Positions 8,477 to 17,800 of a stretch of DNA of 64,000 nucleotides are shown one piece after another (the first letter of the stretch is position 1; every line of letters starts with the position of its first letter). Position numbers and translations under genes: made by a program. The notes beneath the pieces were generated by a model, which made no database searches, was not told the DNA's origin, and worked only from the letters and a program-made list of their open reading frames with translations. The DNA lies in NCBI RefSeq assembly GCF_003234815.2, contig NZ_CP126279.1, positions 2,542,001-2,606,000 of the forward strand, read 5' to 3'. The DNA comes from Curtobacterium sp. MCBD17_035 (GTDB taxonomy: Bacteria > Actinomycetota > Actinomycetes > Actinomycetales > Microbacteriaceae).

Positions 8477-9412
8477 TCAGGGGACGTCGAGTTCGGCTCC
8501 GTACCAGTCCTCGATGATGGCGCGAGCGATCGAGGTCCGACCGGGCAGGTGGACCGAGCGTCCGGCGACCGCCGCGAGGTCCGCACGCGAGAACCAGCGG
8601 ACGTCCATGATCTCGACACCGTCGGGCCGGATCGTCGAGGCGTCCCCGCCCACGGCGCGAGCGCGGAACCCGAGCATGAGCGACGCGGGGAACGGCCACG
8701 GCTGGGATCCGAGGTAGACCGGGTCCTCCACGTGGACGCCCGACTCCTCGAAGACCTCGCGGCGCACGGCGTCCTCGAGGCTCTCGCCCGGTTCGACGAA
8801 GCCCGCGAGGAGCGAGTACCGGCCGGGCTCCCAGGCGGCGTTCGAGCCGAGCAGCAGGCGGTCCTCGCCGTCGGTGACCCCCACGATGATCGCCGGGTCC
8901 GTCCGGGGGAAGTGCTCATGGCCCTCCGGGTCGCGCCGCACCCACCCGCCACGCTCGGTCGTCGTGGCGCTGCCGGTCCTCGGCGAGAACCCGTGCACCG
9001 CGTGCCAGTTCGCCATGGCCACGGCCTCGACCGCGATGCCGGAGTCACGGGCCGAGAGCTCGGTGCCGAACATCCGGAGGTTCTCCCACGCCGTGTCGTC
9101 CGGCTCGATCGCGGTGGCAGTGGCGTCGTCGACGAAGGCCGCGACGAACCGCGTACCGCGCGGTGCGTCCGGGGCGTCCGCGAGCGCGCGCCCCAGGTAC
9201 AGCAGCGTGGTGCCCTCGGGGATCGCGGCCGCGTCGACGAACCGCAGGACACCGTCCGGCTCCCGCAGCAACGCGGCGCGGCGGACGGGCAGGAACCGCG
9301 TCTCGCGGTCGGCTCGGAGCAGCCGCTCGAGGTCCGGTGTCTCCCGGTACTCGCCGTCGCGGTCGAGCTCGTTCCGGGCGAGCGGCAGACGATCGACGAA
9401 CTCCTGCGACAC
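8477..9412 (-). CDS. nudC: NAD(+)/NADH diphosphatase NudC (Nudix), without zinc-ribbon cysteines
   Basis: This 311-residue enzyme would cleave NAD(H) to NMN(H) and AMP, and NudC can also remove NAD caps from RNA. The Nudix box spans 204-226 (starting GFVEPGESLEDA, with REVFEESG), and the NADH-pyrophosphatase signature SQPWPFPAS is at 236-244. The zinc ribbon normally carrying C-x2-C is changed: FSPRTG at 142-147 has Ser143 and Thr146 where cysteines are expected, and Asp161 replaces the next one. The GTG start at 9410-9412 is preceded by GAGAGGA. It shares the strand and probably the transcript with uvrD2 downstream, as in mycobacteria. Confidence 0.92.
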   Translation of the reverse strand: MSQEFVDRLPLARNELDRDGEYRETPDLERLLRADRETRFLPVRRAALLREPDGVLRFVDAAAIPEGTTLLYLGRALADAPDAPRGTRFVAAFVDDATATAIEPDDTAWENLRMFGTELSARDSGIAVEAVAMANWHAVHGFSPRTGSATTTERGGWVRRDPEGHEHFPRTDPAIIVGVTDGEDRLLLGSNAAWEPGRYSLLAGFVEPGESLEDAVRREVFEESGVHVEDPVYLGSQPWPFPASLMLGFRARAVGGDASTIRPDGVEIMDVRWFSRADLAAVAGRSVHLPGRTSIARAIIEDWYGAELDVP

Positions 9413-9559
9413 GATGCGGTCCTCTCTGCGATGCGCCCGGGCGGACGCCGAGACGGTGGGACGCCAGGCGGGACCGCCGCGTCGAGTGCGCGGCGATGAT
9501 CGTCCGGGAGACAGCGTGGCGTCGGTTCGACACCAGGGCACCGACCTACCCTTGAGGAC

Positions 9560-10561
9560 ATGGCGGGTTCCCACTTCACTCTAGCGGCGTTGGCCACCAC
9601 GGCCGTTCCGGGGCTCGTGGTCACCGGCACCCGGACGCTCGGTTCCGCGCAGGCCGGGGACTACGACTCGGCGGTCCTCCGTGACGCCGAGGGCGAGCAG
9701 CTCGTCATCCGACGTCCACGCAGCCAGCGAGCCGAGGGGCGTCAGTCGGCCGACCTCGTCGCCATCCGTGCGCTGAGCACCGGGATCCGGACGCGCCTCC
9801 CGTTCGCGGTGCCGGAGTACCGCGGACAGGCACCCATCGGCCAGACCCGTGCGATCGTGACCACCTACGTGGACGGCACGCACGTCGACCTCGGCGCGCT
9901 CGTCGAGCGACCCGATCTGGCGACCGCGCTGGGCGGCGCGATCGCCGCGGTCCACGCGCTCCCCACGAGCTTCGTGACGGACGCGGGACTGCCGTCGCTG
10001 ACACCGTTCGAGATCCTCCGCTCGGCGGTGTCGGTGATGGACCGGGCCGTCGCCACCGGGCTCGTGCCGGCGGCGCTCACGGAACGGTGGGAGGGCGCCG
10101 CGCGCGACCAACAGCTGTGGCAGTTCACCCCGACGGTGGTGCACGGCGGTCTCGCCGCGGATCGGGTGCTCGTCGTGGGCGACCACGTCAGCGGCGTCCT
10201 CGGCTGGGGCGAGCTCCGGCTGGGCGACCCGGCACGAGATCTCGCCTGGGTCCTCAGCGCACGGAACGCGTCCGCCTTCGAGACGGTCATGCACGCCTAC
10301 ACGGCCGGCGGCGGCGCCCGGGACCGGCAGGTGCCGCAACGGGCGCGGCTCTACCACGAGCTCGAGACCGCCCAGTGGCTCCTGCACGGCGTCCAGGTGA
10401 AGAGCACCGAGGTCGTGGACGACGCGGTCGCGATGATGCACCGCCTCGTCGACGTGGTGCACTCGCCCCTCGCCCAGCCGCTCCAGGCCGCGTCGCCGGA
10501 GACGATGGAGATCACCGAGGTGGAGCAGCTGCTGTCGTCGACGGAGCGTCGGCACGCCTGA
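9560..10561 (+). CDS. aminoglycoside/macrolide phosphotransferase-like protein with a degenerate catalytic loop
   Basis: A 333-residue protein with the APH-type kinase fold. The catalytic loop, normally HGDLxxxN, reads H195-G-G-L-A-A-D-R202, so the catalytic Asp and the Asn are lost. The metal-binding DxG equivalent, usually IDWG, reads LGWGE around residue 215, so its Asp is lost too. I infer a pseudokinase rather than a resistance enzyme. TACCCT (9547-9552) ends 7 nt before the ATG. The gene is divergent from nudC and ends 3 nt from the adnB stop in convergent orientation. Confidence 0.87.
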   Translation: MAGSHFTLAALATTAVPGLVVTGTRTLGSAQAGDYDSAVLRDAEGEQLVIRRPRSQRAEGRQSADLVAIRALSTGIRTRLPFAVPEYRGQAPIGQTRAIVTTYVDGTHVDLGALVERPDLATALGGAIAAVHALPTSFVTDAGLPSLTPFEILRSAVSVMDRAVATGLVPAALTERWEGAARDQQLWQFTPTVVHGGLAADRVLVVGDHVSGVLGWGELRLGDPARDLAWVLSARNASAFETVMHAYTAGGGARDRQVPQRARLYHELETAQWLLHGVQVKSTEVVDDAVAMMHRLVDVVHSPLAQPLQAASPETMEITEVEQLLSSTERRHA

Positions 10562-10564
10562 CGA

Positions 10565-13500
10565 TCAGCCGATCGCACGCACCCACGCGCGCTCCAGACC
10601 GGCTCGGTCGAGCAGTTCCGCTGGACGCACCTCGAGGTCGTCCGCGACGAAGTAGAAGACCGCGTCGACGTCCTCGACCGGCCGTCCGGTGAACTCCGCG
10701 TACGCCACGCGGTAGAGCGCGAGTTGGAGCTGCCGCCGCTCCAGGTCCTCGGCCCCGGACGGCGCGCGCCCCGTCTTCCAGTCGACGATCTCGATCCGCC
10801 CGTCGATCTCGTACACGGCGTCGAGCTTGCACACGACGCTGTGCCCCAGGAACGGGATGTGGATCTCGCGCTCCACCTCGACCGGGGTGCGGTCGGCCCA
10901 GCGGGACCGTGCGAACGTGGCCTGGAACTCGGCGAGCCGCCGGGCGTCGTCGTCGGACGGGGCAGCGGCCGTGCCGCCGTGCTCGTCGACGTCGGCGTCG
11001 AGCTCGCCGTCCCAGGCGTCGAGGGTCTCGAGCGACCCCGACGGCCGGGCCCGGCGCTCGACCCACTGGTGGAACAGGGTCCCGAGGCGGGTCGCCCGGT
11101 AGGGCCGCTCCGGCATCGGGCGACGGAGCCGCTCCGCGACCGCGGCGGGTTCGGTCAGGTAGTCCTTGAACCCCGAGGCCGGGATCCGGTGGGGCACGGT
11201 CACGACGTGACGGTCGCGGTGAGCGGCGCGTCGCTCGGCGAGCAGGAGGTCGAGGTCGGCCGCGTACCGTCCGGCGGCACCCGGGTGCGCTGCCCGCACC
11301 CGGTCGGCGGCCGCCAGGACACGCGCGCCCCGTTCGCCGAACGGCAGGTGGGGCCACGGCATGGTCGCGCCGGAGTCGGCGAGCGGGTTCTCGTCGAACT
11401 CGGTCCCCGCCGGGATCGCCTCCGGATCCACGACACCGGCGGCGACGAGGTCGGCGAGGTAGCGACTCGGCTCCGTCGGGCGCACGCCGGTCCCCCAGTA
11501 CGAGCCGGTCACGAGCAGCGCCTGCCGTGCGCGGGTGAGCGCCACGTAGGTGAGCCGGCGCTCCTCGTCGAGGTTGCTGCGCCCGACGGCCTCCTTGAAG
11601 GTCGCGATCGCGTCCGCGACCGCCTTCTGGGTCTCGGCACCCCGCCAGGCGAGATGCGGGAGCTCGTCGGCGTCGCCGCGGAACTCGTACGGCAGCCGCC
11701 CGAAGCCGAGCCAGCCGGTCGAGCCCTCCTGCGGACGGGCCGGCAGCGCGCCCTCCACCATCCGCGGGACCGCGACGGCGTCCCACTCGAGCCCCTTCGC
11801 CCCGTGGATGGTCAGGATCTGGACGGTGCCGGGTTCCGGCTCCTCGCTCCGCGGCCCCATGTCGTCGCGGCGCGCGGCCGCGTCGAGCCAGCCGATGAAC
11901 GAGCCGAGATCGGCTCGGTCGTCCGTCGCCACGAACCCGGCGAGTTCGTCGAGGAAGGCGTCGAGGTGGTCGGACGCGCCCTGCTCGTGCGCCGCGACCT
12001 CGACGTCGAGCCGCATCTCATGCACCACGAGCGTGACGAAGTCGACCAGGTCACCGCCGGCGCGGGCGCGGAGCGCCGCGAGGGCGGCACCGAGCGCCCG
12101 CATCCGGAGTCGCCCCTCGGCGCTGATGTCGGCGGTCGCCCCGTGCTCGTCGGGTGCGGTCGCGACGAAGTCGAGGGCGTCGACGAGCGACCCGTGCTCG
12201 CCGGCCGCGACCGAGCCCCGGAACGCGTCCGCGACCGCGGGGTCGAGACGCGCGTGCGTGTGGTCGCGCTCGAACAGCCACCGGCCGACGCGCTGCAGGG
12301 CGACGACGTCGGCGGGACCGATGCGCCAGCGTGCGCCCGTGAGCAGGCGGATGAGCTCGTTGCCGGCGGACGGGTCGTGCAGCACCCGCAGGCAGGCCAC
12401 GAGGTCGACGATCTCCGGCCGCTGGAGCAGGCCGCCGGTGCCGAGCACGCGGTAGGGCACCTTGCGGTGACCCAACGCCGCGGTGAAGGCCGCGAGGTCC
12501 TTCCGGGCCCGGAGCAGCAGTGCCATCGACGTGCCGGGTCGCGCCGCCCGGCGGGCGGCGAACCAGTCAGCGACCGCAGCGGCTTCCTCCGGCAGGGTCT
12601 CGGGGAACCGTGCCTCGACCGTCCCGACCTCCGCACCCGGTCGGGGGCTGAGTTCCTCGACGCGGACGCGCGCGGCCTCGGTGAGCGGCGCCACGAGGGC
12701 GTTCGCCCCGACGAGCACCGACACGGGGTTGCGCCAGCTCGTCGAGAGCGCGTACGTCCTGGGCGACGGGTCGTCCGCGCCGAAGTCCCGGGGGAACCGT
12801 GCGAGGTTGGCCGCGCTCGCCCCGCGGAACCCGTAGATGGACTGGTGCGGGTCACCCACGGCCATGACGGGGTGCCCGCGGAACAGCCGCGCGAGGAACC
12901 GCGTCTGGACGACCGACGTGTCCTGGTACTCGTCCAGGAGCACGACCCGGTAGCGGGCGCGCAGGTCGTCCGCGACGCGCGGTGCCGCCTCGGCCGCGGC
13001 GAGGGCGAGGGCGATCTGGTCGGAGAACTCGACGAAGCCCCGCTCGGTCTTCTGGCGTCGGAACGTCTCGACCAGGTCCACCAGCGGCGCGAGTCCGCCG
13101 ACGGCCGGCACCGTCCCGACCAGCGCGGCCGACGGCTTGCCCCGGGTGGCGGGGAGCTCGAGCAGCGCGGTGAACTGCTCCGCGAAGCGACGGAGCCGGT
13201 CCGGGTCGACCAGGTGCTCGCTCATCGCGCCGTTGAGGGCGACGAGCGCCGCGGTGACGGTGTCGACGTTCCGGCCCAGACCCGCCAGGCGGTCGTCCTG
13301 CGCGGCGACCACGACGCGTCGCGCGAGCTGCCAGGCCGACGGCTCCGTGAGGACCTGCGACTCGCCGTCACGCCCGACGAGCAGGGCGTTCTCGCGGAAC
13401 ACCGCGTTCGCGAAGGCGTTGTAGGTGGAGACCGTCGGGGCCTCGAAGGCGTCGGCGGGCTCGATCAGCCCGGCGCCCTCGAGCGCGGCGATCCGGTCGT

Positions 13501-13855
13501 TGATCCGCACGCCGAGCTCACCGGCGGCCTTGCGGGTGAAGGTCAGGCCGAGCACCTCGTCCGGGCGCACCGCGCCGTTCGCGAGCAGCCACACGACCCG
13601 GGAGGCCATGGTCTCGGTCTTCCCGCTCCCCGCGCCCGCCACGACGAGCGCCGGCGCGAGCGGCGACTCGATCACGGCGCGCTGCTGGTCGGTGGGGCGA
13701 GGCCGCCCGAGGGCGTCGGCGATCGCGTCCGCCGAGTACCGGGCCGCAGGGCGGGCTGCCGCGTGCATCGCAGCCGACGGGACCGCCGCCTCCGCCGATG
13801 CCGTCGGCGCGACCTCGGCGTGCCGGTCCTGCTCCGCGGTGGGGACGCCGTTCAC
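10565..13855 (-). CDS. adnB: AdnB-like ATP-dependent helicase-nuclease subunit
   Basis: A 1096-residue UvrD-type motor fused to a RecB-family nuclease. Near the N-terminus are GAGSGKTETM (Walker A) and LLDEYQDTS (motif II). A C-terminal PD-(D/E)XK nuclease is intact, with CKLDAVYEID, then VDWKTG and the QLALY motif. In mycobacteria AdnAB is a heterodimer that resects double-strand DNA ends. The GTG start at 13853-13855 overlaps the adnA stop codon as GTGA, implying translational coupling. A shadow frame of about 1087 residues lies on the opposite strand and is an artefact of base composition. Confidence 0.93.
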   Translation of the reverse strand: MNGVPTAEQDRHAEVAPTASAEAAVPSAAMHAAARPAARYSADAIADALGRPRPTDQQRAVIESPLAPALVVAGAGSGKTETMASRVVWLLANGAVRPDEVLGLTFTRKAAGELGVRINDRIAALEGAGLIEPADAFEAPTVSTYNAFANAVFRENALLVGRDGESQVLTEPSAWQLARRVVVAAQDDRLAGLGRNVDTVTAALVALNGAMSEHLVDPDRLRRFAEQFTALLELPATRGKPSAALVGTVPAVGGLAPLVDLVETFRRQKTERGFVEFSDQIALALAAAEAAPRVADDLRARYRVVLLDEYQDTSVVQTRFLARLFRGHPVMAVGDPHQSIYGFRGASAANLARFPRDFGADDPSPRTYALSTSWRNPVSVLVGANALVAPLTEAARVRVEELSPRPGAEVGTVEARFPETLPEEAAAVADWFAARRAARPGTSMALLLRARKDLAAFTAALGHRKVPYRVLGTGGLLQRPEIVDLVACLRVLHDPSAGNELIRLLTGARWRIGPADVVALQRVGRWLFERDHTHARLDPAVADAFRGSVAAGEHGSLVDALDFVATAPDEHGATADISAEGRLRMRALGAALAALRARAGGDLVDFVTLVVHEMRLDVEVAAHEQGASDHLDAFLDELAGFVATDDRADLGSFIGWLDAAARRDDMGPRSEEPEPGTVQILTIHGAKGLEWDAVAVPRMVEGALPARPQEGSTGWLGFGRLPYEFRGDADELPHLAWRGAETQKAVADAIATFKEAVGRSNLDEERRLTYVALTRARQALLVTGSYWGTGVRPTEPSRYLADLVAAGVVDPEAIPAGTEFDENPLADSGATMPWPHLPFGERGARVLAAADRVRAAHPGAAGRYAADLDLLLAERRAAHRDRHVVTVPHRIPASGFKDYLTEPAAVAERLRRPMPERPYRATRLGTLFHQWVERRARPSGSLETLDAWDGELDADVDEHGGTAAAPSDDDARRLAEFQATFARSRWADRTPVEVEREIHIPFLGHSVVCKLDAVYEIDGRIEIVDWKTGRAPSGAEDLERRQLQLALYRVAYAEFTGRPVEDVDAVFYFVADDLEVRPAELLDRAGLERAWVRAIG

Positions 13856-16800
13856 CAGGTGACCTCCCCGACGACGTGGATCCGGCACTCGACACCGGTC
13901 CGGGCGCGCTCGCAGTGGTCGTCGACGTGGGCGACGAACACCCGCCCCGCCATGCCCTCGGCGACCGTGTGCAGGCGCTCCCGGTAGGACGCGCGGGCAT
14001 CGTCGTCGAACGCGGGCTGGATCCGTTCCGTGAACGCGTGCCCACCCTGCCCGCTCGCGACGAACACGAGCCGTGCGTCCGACACGGGGACGTCGGCCGG
14101 GAGGCCCTCCACCGCCCCGTCGGCGAGCGCGAGCTGGTACGCACCCAGCTGTGCGTGCTCCGGCATGGCGGACTTGCCCGGCATCGTCGTCCCCGTCTTC
14201 AGGTCGACGACGCTGACGGTGCCGTCGGGCGCTTCCTCGATCCGGTCGATGCTGCCGCGGAGGCGAGCGGGGCCGGTCACCAGCACGAACGACGCCTCGG
14301 CACCGAGGACGCGACGGCCGGCGGCGGCAGCGGTGCGGAGGTAGTCGCTGAGACCCTCGATCATCCGCCGCGTCCGAGCGCGTTCCCGCTCGGCGATCCA
14401 GTCGGACTCGAACACGAGCTCGGACCACCGGTCCTCGACGCTGCGCCAGAGCGACTCGACGTCGACGTCGGTCGCGTGCTCCATGGCGTCGTGGACGATC
14501 GTCCCGATGCCCATGGCCGGGCTCGGTGCGCCACCGCCGAAGGACTGGGCGAACCAGTGCAGCGGGCACTCCTCGAAGGTCCCGATGCGCGACGGCGACA
14601 CGGCGACGGTCGGGGGCACGGCCTCCCCGCCGTCCTCCGGCACCACCGGTTCCGCCGTCAGGTCGACGAGGGGTCGGTCGGTGCTCGGCTCGGCTATGCC
14701 GTACCACTCGTCCGGATCGGCCCCGGGGACGCCCTCCGCCGCCAGGCGTGCCAGGGCCGATGCGGCTTCCGGATCGCCGGTGGTCACGACCCGTCGGCGC
14801 AGGGACCCGGCCATGCCCCGGAGCGAGAGCGGGTGGGGGTTCGGCGTGCGGTCGGGTGGCACCGGGACGAGCCGGAGGAAGGGGCTCGGAGCCTCGTCGT
14901 CGTTGGCGATGCTGCCGAGCACCACCTGTGTCGTCGCGCGGGACACCGCCCTGGCGAACAGCCGCAGCTCGTCGGCGACCACGGCGGCGCGCTCGTCGGT
15001 CGGTGTGCGCTCGATCCCGGCGGCGGCCCGGACGAGGCCGTCGGGGTCGAGCAGGCTGCCACGGACGCGGGTGTTCGGCCACACGCCGTCCTGGAGTCCG
15101 AGCACCACCACGACGTCGCACTCCACCCCGATGGTCGCGAGCGGCGTCACCACGCGGACCCGGCCGGCGGTCCGGTCGGGTCCGATCGTGTCCTCGGGCA
15201 GGTCGGCGCCGAGCAGGTCGTCCACGAACACACGCGCCGGGGCGTCCGGTGTGCGTTCGACGAACCGCTTCGCCGCCGTGAACAGACCGACCACCGCGTC
15301 GAGATGCCGGTCCGCCTCGGCCGCGCCGACACCGCCGGCGGCCGACTGCCCGCCCCACGTGCGGGCGAGTCCGCTGCGCTCCCACAGCCCCCAGAGCAGT
15401 TCCTCGATGCTGGCGCCCCCGGCGGCATCGCGGCGCGCCCGCTCGAGGCTCGCCGCGAGGCGTCCGGCTCGGCGCGCGAAGCCCGCGTCGATCGTCGTGA
15501 AGCGGTCCGGGCCGGAGAGCGCCTCGACCAGCAGGTCGTCCGCCGGGCGCGTGCCCCCGGCGGCGAGCTCCTCGCGGCGCAGGGCGAGCCGCAGCCGCCG
15601 TACCGCGAGGGCGTCGAGGCCGCCCAGCGGCCCGGACACGAACGCGGTGGCCAGGGCGGGGTCGAGCGCGCGGACCCCGAGGGCGACCGCCGCCGCGTCG
15701 ATGAGCGCCCGAGCGGCGACGTCGTCCCGCGGGCGCGCCGGAGCACTCGCGGCGGTGGCGGGGACCTCGGCAACGGCCAGGGCGCGGACGAGGTCCGGCA
15801 CGGCTGCCCCGCTCCGCGTGACGACGACCATGCGCTCCCACGGCACGCCGTCGAACAGGTGGTGTTCCCGCAACCGACGGGCGACGGCGGCCACGAGGCC
15901 GGCGCGGCTCGGGGCCTCCAGGTGCACCACGGCGTCGGCCCGGTCGTCCGCAGCCGCGGCGGCCGCCACCCGCTGCCGCCCCGCGGCCGCCGCACCGATC
16001 CGGGCGGTGACGGCGCTCACGAGCGCCCGGATCGCGGGCGGGTGTCGGTGGACGGTGTCGAGCACGACCTCGTGCACGGCCGGCACGCCGAGCCGGACCG
16101 CCAGGCGACCGAGCACGTCAGGCTCGGCGCCGCGGAACGCGCTCGAGGCGATGTCCGGATCGCCGAAGGCGACGATCCGCACGCCCTGTCGGGCGAGCGC
16201 ACCGAGGAACGCGACCTCGCCCTCCACGAGTTCCTGGGCGTCGTCGACGAGGACGTGGCGGAGCGCGGCGACCGCGGGCGGCACCTCGCCCCGCGCCACG
16301 GCCGCGGTGGCGAACGCCACGAGTTCCGCCGCGTCGAGCGCGGTCTCGCGGTACGCCGTGACCGCCGCGCGGTACTCGTCGACGAGGTCCCCGACGGCCG
16401 CCCACTCCGGGCGCCCGTGGTCGCCTGCGAGCTCGCGCATGTCGTCGGGCTCGATCCCGGCGGCGACCGTGCGCATCATGACGTCGCGCAGCGCGGTCCG
16501 GAAGCCGGCACGTTCGCGGACGGCAGGGGTGATCGGATCGGGCCAGGCCGGGCCGGTGCCGTCGACGGCGTGCCCGGCGATGAGGTCGGCGAGGACCGCG
16601 TCCTGTTCCCCACCGGTCAGCAACGTCGGGGCCTCCTGCCCGACGAGCGCTGCGGCGTGCGTGACGACCTGGAAGGCGAGCGAGTTCACGGTCCGGGCGA
16701 GCGCGCCGGGCACCACGCGGTCCGCGGCCGCCGCCAGGCGGTCCCGCAGCGCGGTGGCGGCCGGACGCGACGACGTCAGGGTCAGGACGCTCGTGTACCC

Positions 16801-17055
16801 GTCGGCGCTGACGCCCCCGGGCTCGGACAGCAGGTGGGCGACGAGCTGCGCGAGCACCGTGGTCTTGCCCGTGCCCGGCGCACCGATCACGGCGGCGCAC
16901 GTGTCGTGCGGCAGCGCGAGCACGGACCGCTGCGCGGGGTCCAGGAGGACCGGGGCGACGACCACCGCGGCACCCGCCCGCCCGCGGCCGGTCAGCCCGG
17001 CGTCGCGCAGGACGGCACGGCGGGGCGCACTGGTCGTCGAGGTCGCGGTCGGCAC
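13852..17055 (-). CDS. adnA: AdnA-like helicase-nuclease subunit
   Basis: A 1067-residue partner of AdnB. Walker A is GAPGTGKTTVL near residue 59. Motif II is VDDAQE instead of the canonical DExQD, so the motor looks weakened, which agrees with reports that AdnB drives translocation in the mycobacterial complex. The C-terminal nuclease core is intact: GSIDRIEEAPDG, VVDLKTG and QLGAYQLAL. The GTG start at 17053-17055 has TAGCGT (17062-17067) exactly 6 nt upstream and no Shine-Dalgarno, so this operon head is probably leaderless. It is divergent from DUF3107. Confidence 0.92.
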   Translation of the reverse strand: MPTATSTTSAPRRAVLRDAGLTGRGRAGAAVVVAPVLLDPAQRSVLALPHDTCAAVIGAPGTGKTTVLAQLVAHLLSEPGGVSADGYTSVLTLTSSRPAATALRDRLAAAADRVVPGALARTVNSLAFQVVTHAAALVGQEAPTLLTGGEQDAVLADLIAGHAVDGTGPAWPDPITPAVRERAGFRTALRDVMMRTVAAGIEPDDMRELAGDHGRPEWAAVGDLVDEYRAAVTAYRETALDAAELVAFATAAVARGEVPPAVAALRHVLVDDAQELVEGEVAFLGALARQGVRIVAFGDPDIASSAFRGAEPDVLGRLAVRLGVPAVHEVVLDTVHRHPPAIRALVSAVTARIGAAAAGRQRVAAAAAADDRADAVVHLEAPSRAGLVAAVARRLREHHLFDGVPWERMVVVTRSGAAVPDLVRALAVAEVPATAASAPARPRDDVAARALIDAAAVALGVRALDPALATAFVSGPLGGLDALAVRRLRLALRREELAAGGTRPADDLLVEALSGPDRFTTIDAGFARRAGRLAASLERARRDAAGGASIEELLWGLWERSGLARTWGGQSAAGGVGAAEADRHLDAVVGLFTAAKRFVERTPDAPARVFVDDLLGADLPEDTIGPDRTAGRVRVVTPLATIGVECDVVVVLGLQDGVWPNTRVRGSLLDPDGLVRAAAGIERTPTDERAAVVADELRLFARAVSRATTQVVLGSIANDDEAPSPFLRLVPVPPDRTPNPHPLSLRGMAGSLRRRVVTTGDPEAASALARLAAEGVPGADPDEWYGIAEPSTDRPLVDLTAEPVVPEDGGEAVPPTVAVSPSRIGTFEECPLHWFAQSFGGGAPSPAMGIGTIVHDAMEHATDVDVESLWRSVEDRWSELVFESDWIAERERARTRRMIEGLSDYLRTAAAAGRRVLGAEASFVLVTGPARLRGSIDRIEEAPDGTVSVVDLKTGTTMPGKSAMPEHAQLGAYQLALADGAVEGLPADVPVSDARLVFVASGQGGHAFTERIQPAFDDDARASYRERLHTVAEGMAGRVFVAHVDDHCERARTGVECRIHVVGEVTW

Positions 17056-17158
17056 GCCGTCACGCTACCGAGGGCCGCCGACACCACCGGGACGGCGCGC
17101 ATGTGCGCTGTGGGTGAACGCCGGAGCCCGCCCCTGGGCCCTCGGATACGCTGTGCTC
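17056..17158. promoter_or_regulatory. divergent promoter region, adnA / DUF3107
   Basis: Two -10 elements face outward: TAGCGT on the minus strand (17062-17067) for adnA and TACGCT on the plus strand (17147-17152) for DUF3107. Each ends 6 nt before a GTG start codon. Confidence 0.65.
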
Positions 17159-17383
17159 GTGGACATCAAGATCGGCATCACCAACAGCCCGCGTGAGATC
17201 GCCTTCGAGACCAAGCAGACGGCCGCCGACATCGAGCAGGCCGTGTCGGCCGCGCTCTCCTCGGGCGCCACGCACCTGTCGCTCCAGGACGACAAGGGCC
17301 GACGGTTCATCGTCCCGGTCGCGTCCCTCGCGTACGTCGAGGTCGGCTCCGAGGAGTCGCGCCGCATCGGTTTCGTCGCCTGA
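17159..17383 (+). CDS. DUF3107 family small protein
   Basis: A 74-residue actinobacterial protein beginning VDIKIGITNSPREIAFE, matching the DUF3107 family (TB9.4/Rv3208A in M. tuberculosis, from memory). The pattern ends VPVASLAYVEVG, again as in the family. Function is unknown; it is probably a small alpha/beta ATP-binding-like protein, but nothing here proves that. An in-frame GTG at 17153 is rejected because homology begins at 17159 and the -10 element predicts transcription starting there. A small membrane-protein gene begins 13 nt downstream, probably in the same transcript. Confidence 0.9.
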   Translation: MDIKIGITNSPREIAFETKQTAADIEQAVSAALSSGATHLSLQDDKGRRFIVPVASLAYVEVGSEESRRIGFVA

Positions 17384-17396
17384 CCCCTCGGTCCAC

Positions 17397-17699
17397 ATGG
17401 AACTCCTCTTCGCCGTGCTCGGCGGGATCCTGACCGGCCTGTTCGCGCAGATCGTCGTGCCGTGGCACGTGACGCGGGGCGTGTTCCTCGCCCCCGCCGT
17501 GGGCGGGGCCGTCGCGGCCGTGCTGTGGGAGGCCCTCACCTGGGCCGGGTGGTCGTACGGCCAACCCTGGATCTGGGTGGTCACGCTCGTGGTCGCCGGC
17601 GTCGTCGCGCTGGCGACGGCGTGGTCGGTCGGGCGCCGGCGGGAGCGCGCGGACGCCGCGTTCTTCGAGCGCCTCCGCACCGTCGGTACCGCTTCCTGA
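17397..17699 (+). CDS. small three-helix membrane protein of unknown function
   Basis: A 100-residue protein with three predicted membrane helices (about residues 3-23, 31-50 and 58-80) and a short charged C-terminal tail, RRRERADAAFFERL. It is not assigned to a characterised family. It follows DUF3107 by 13 nt, so co-transcription is likely. The ATG at 17397 is the first start giving a hydrophobic N-terminus; the longer open frame overlaps DUF3107 and is rejected. Confidence 0.75.
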   Translation: MELLFAVLGGILTGLFAQIVVPWHVTRGVFLAPAVGGAVAAVLWEALTWAGWSYGQPWIWVVTLVVAGVVALATAWSVGRRRERADAAFFERLRTVGTAS

Positions 17700-17707
17700 C
17701 GCATCCG

Positions 17708-17720
17708 CCGGGAGGCCCGG
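17708..17720. repeat. intergenic hairpin 13-mer, exact copy
   Basis: CCGGGAGGCCCGG, able to fold as a 5-bp stem with a 3-nt loop, lies directly after the small membrane-protein stop codon. Confidence 0.6.
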
Positions 17721-17752
17721 TCGGCCGGGAGCACCACGGTCCGGAGCGGAGA

Positions 17753-17769
17753 CCCGGACCGGGTCCGGG
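17753..17769. terminator. hairpin between convergent genes
   Basis: CCCGGAC-CGG-GTCCGGG forms a perfect 7-bp stem between the small membrane-protein gene and the ferritin-like gene. There is no T-tract, which is common in high-GC actinobacteria. Confidence 0.55.
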
Positions 17770-17800
17770 ATCCGCACCGGGTCCGGTCACCCGGTTCGGC

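Noticed and set aside
9560..10561. Aminoglycoside or macrolide resistance gene.
   Set aside because: The catalytic and metal-binding aspartates are absent, so phosphotransfer is unlikely.
10724..13987. A plus-strand open frame of 1087 residues opposite adnB.
   Set aside because: The translation is Arg/Gly/Pro/Val-rich without domains; it is the mirror of real codons with G/C third positions. The same holds for long frames opposite adnA (13798-17196), gcvP (53947-56841), typA and UPF0182.
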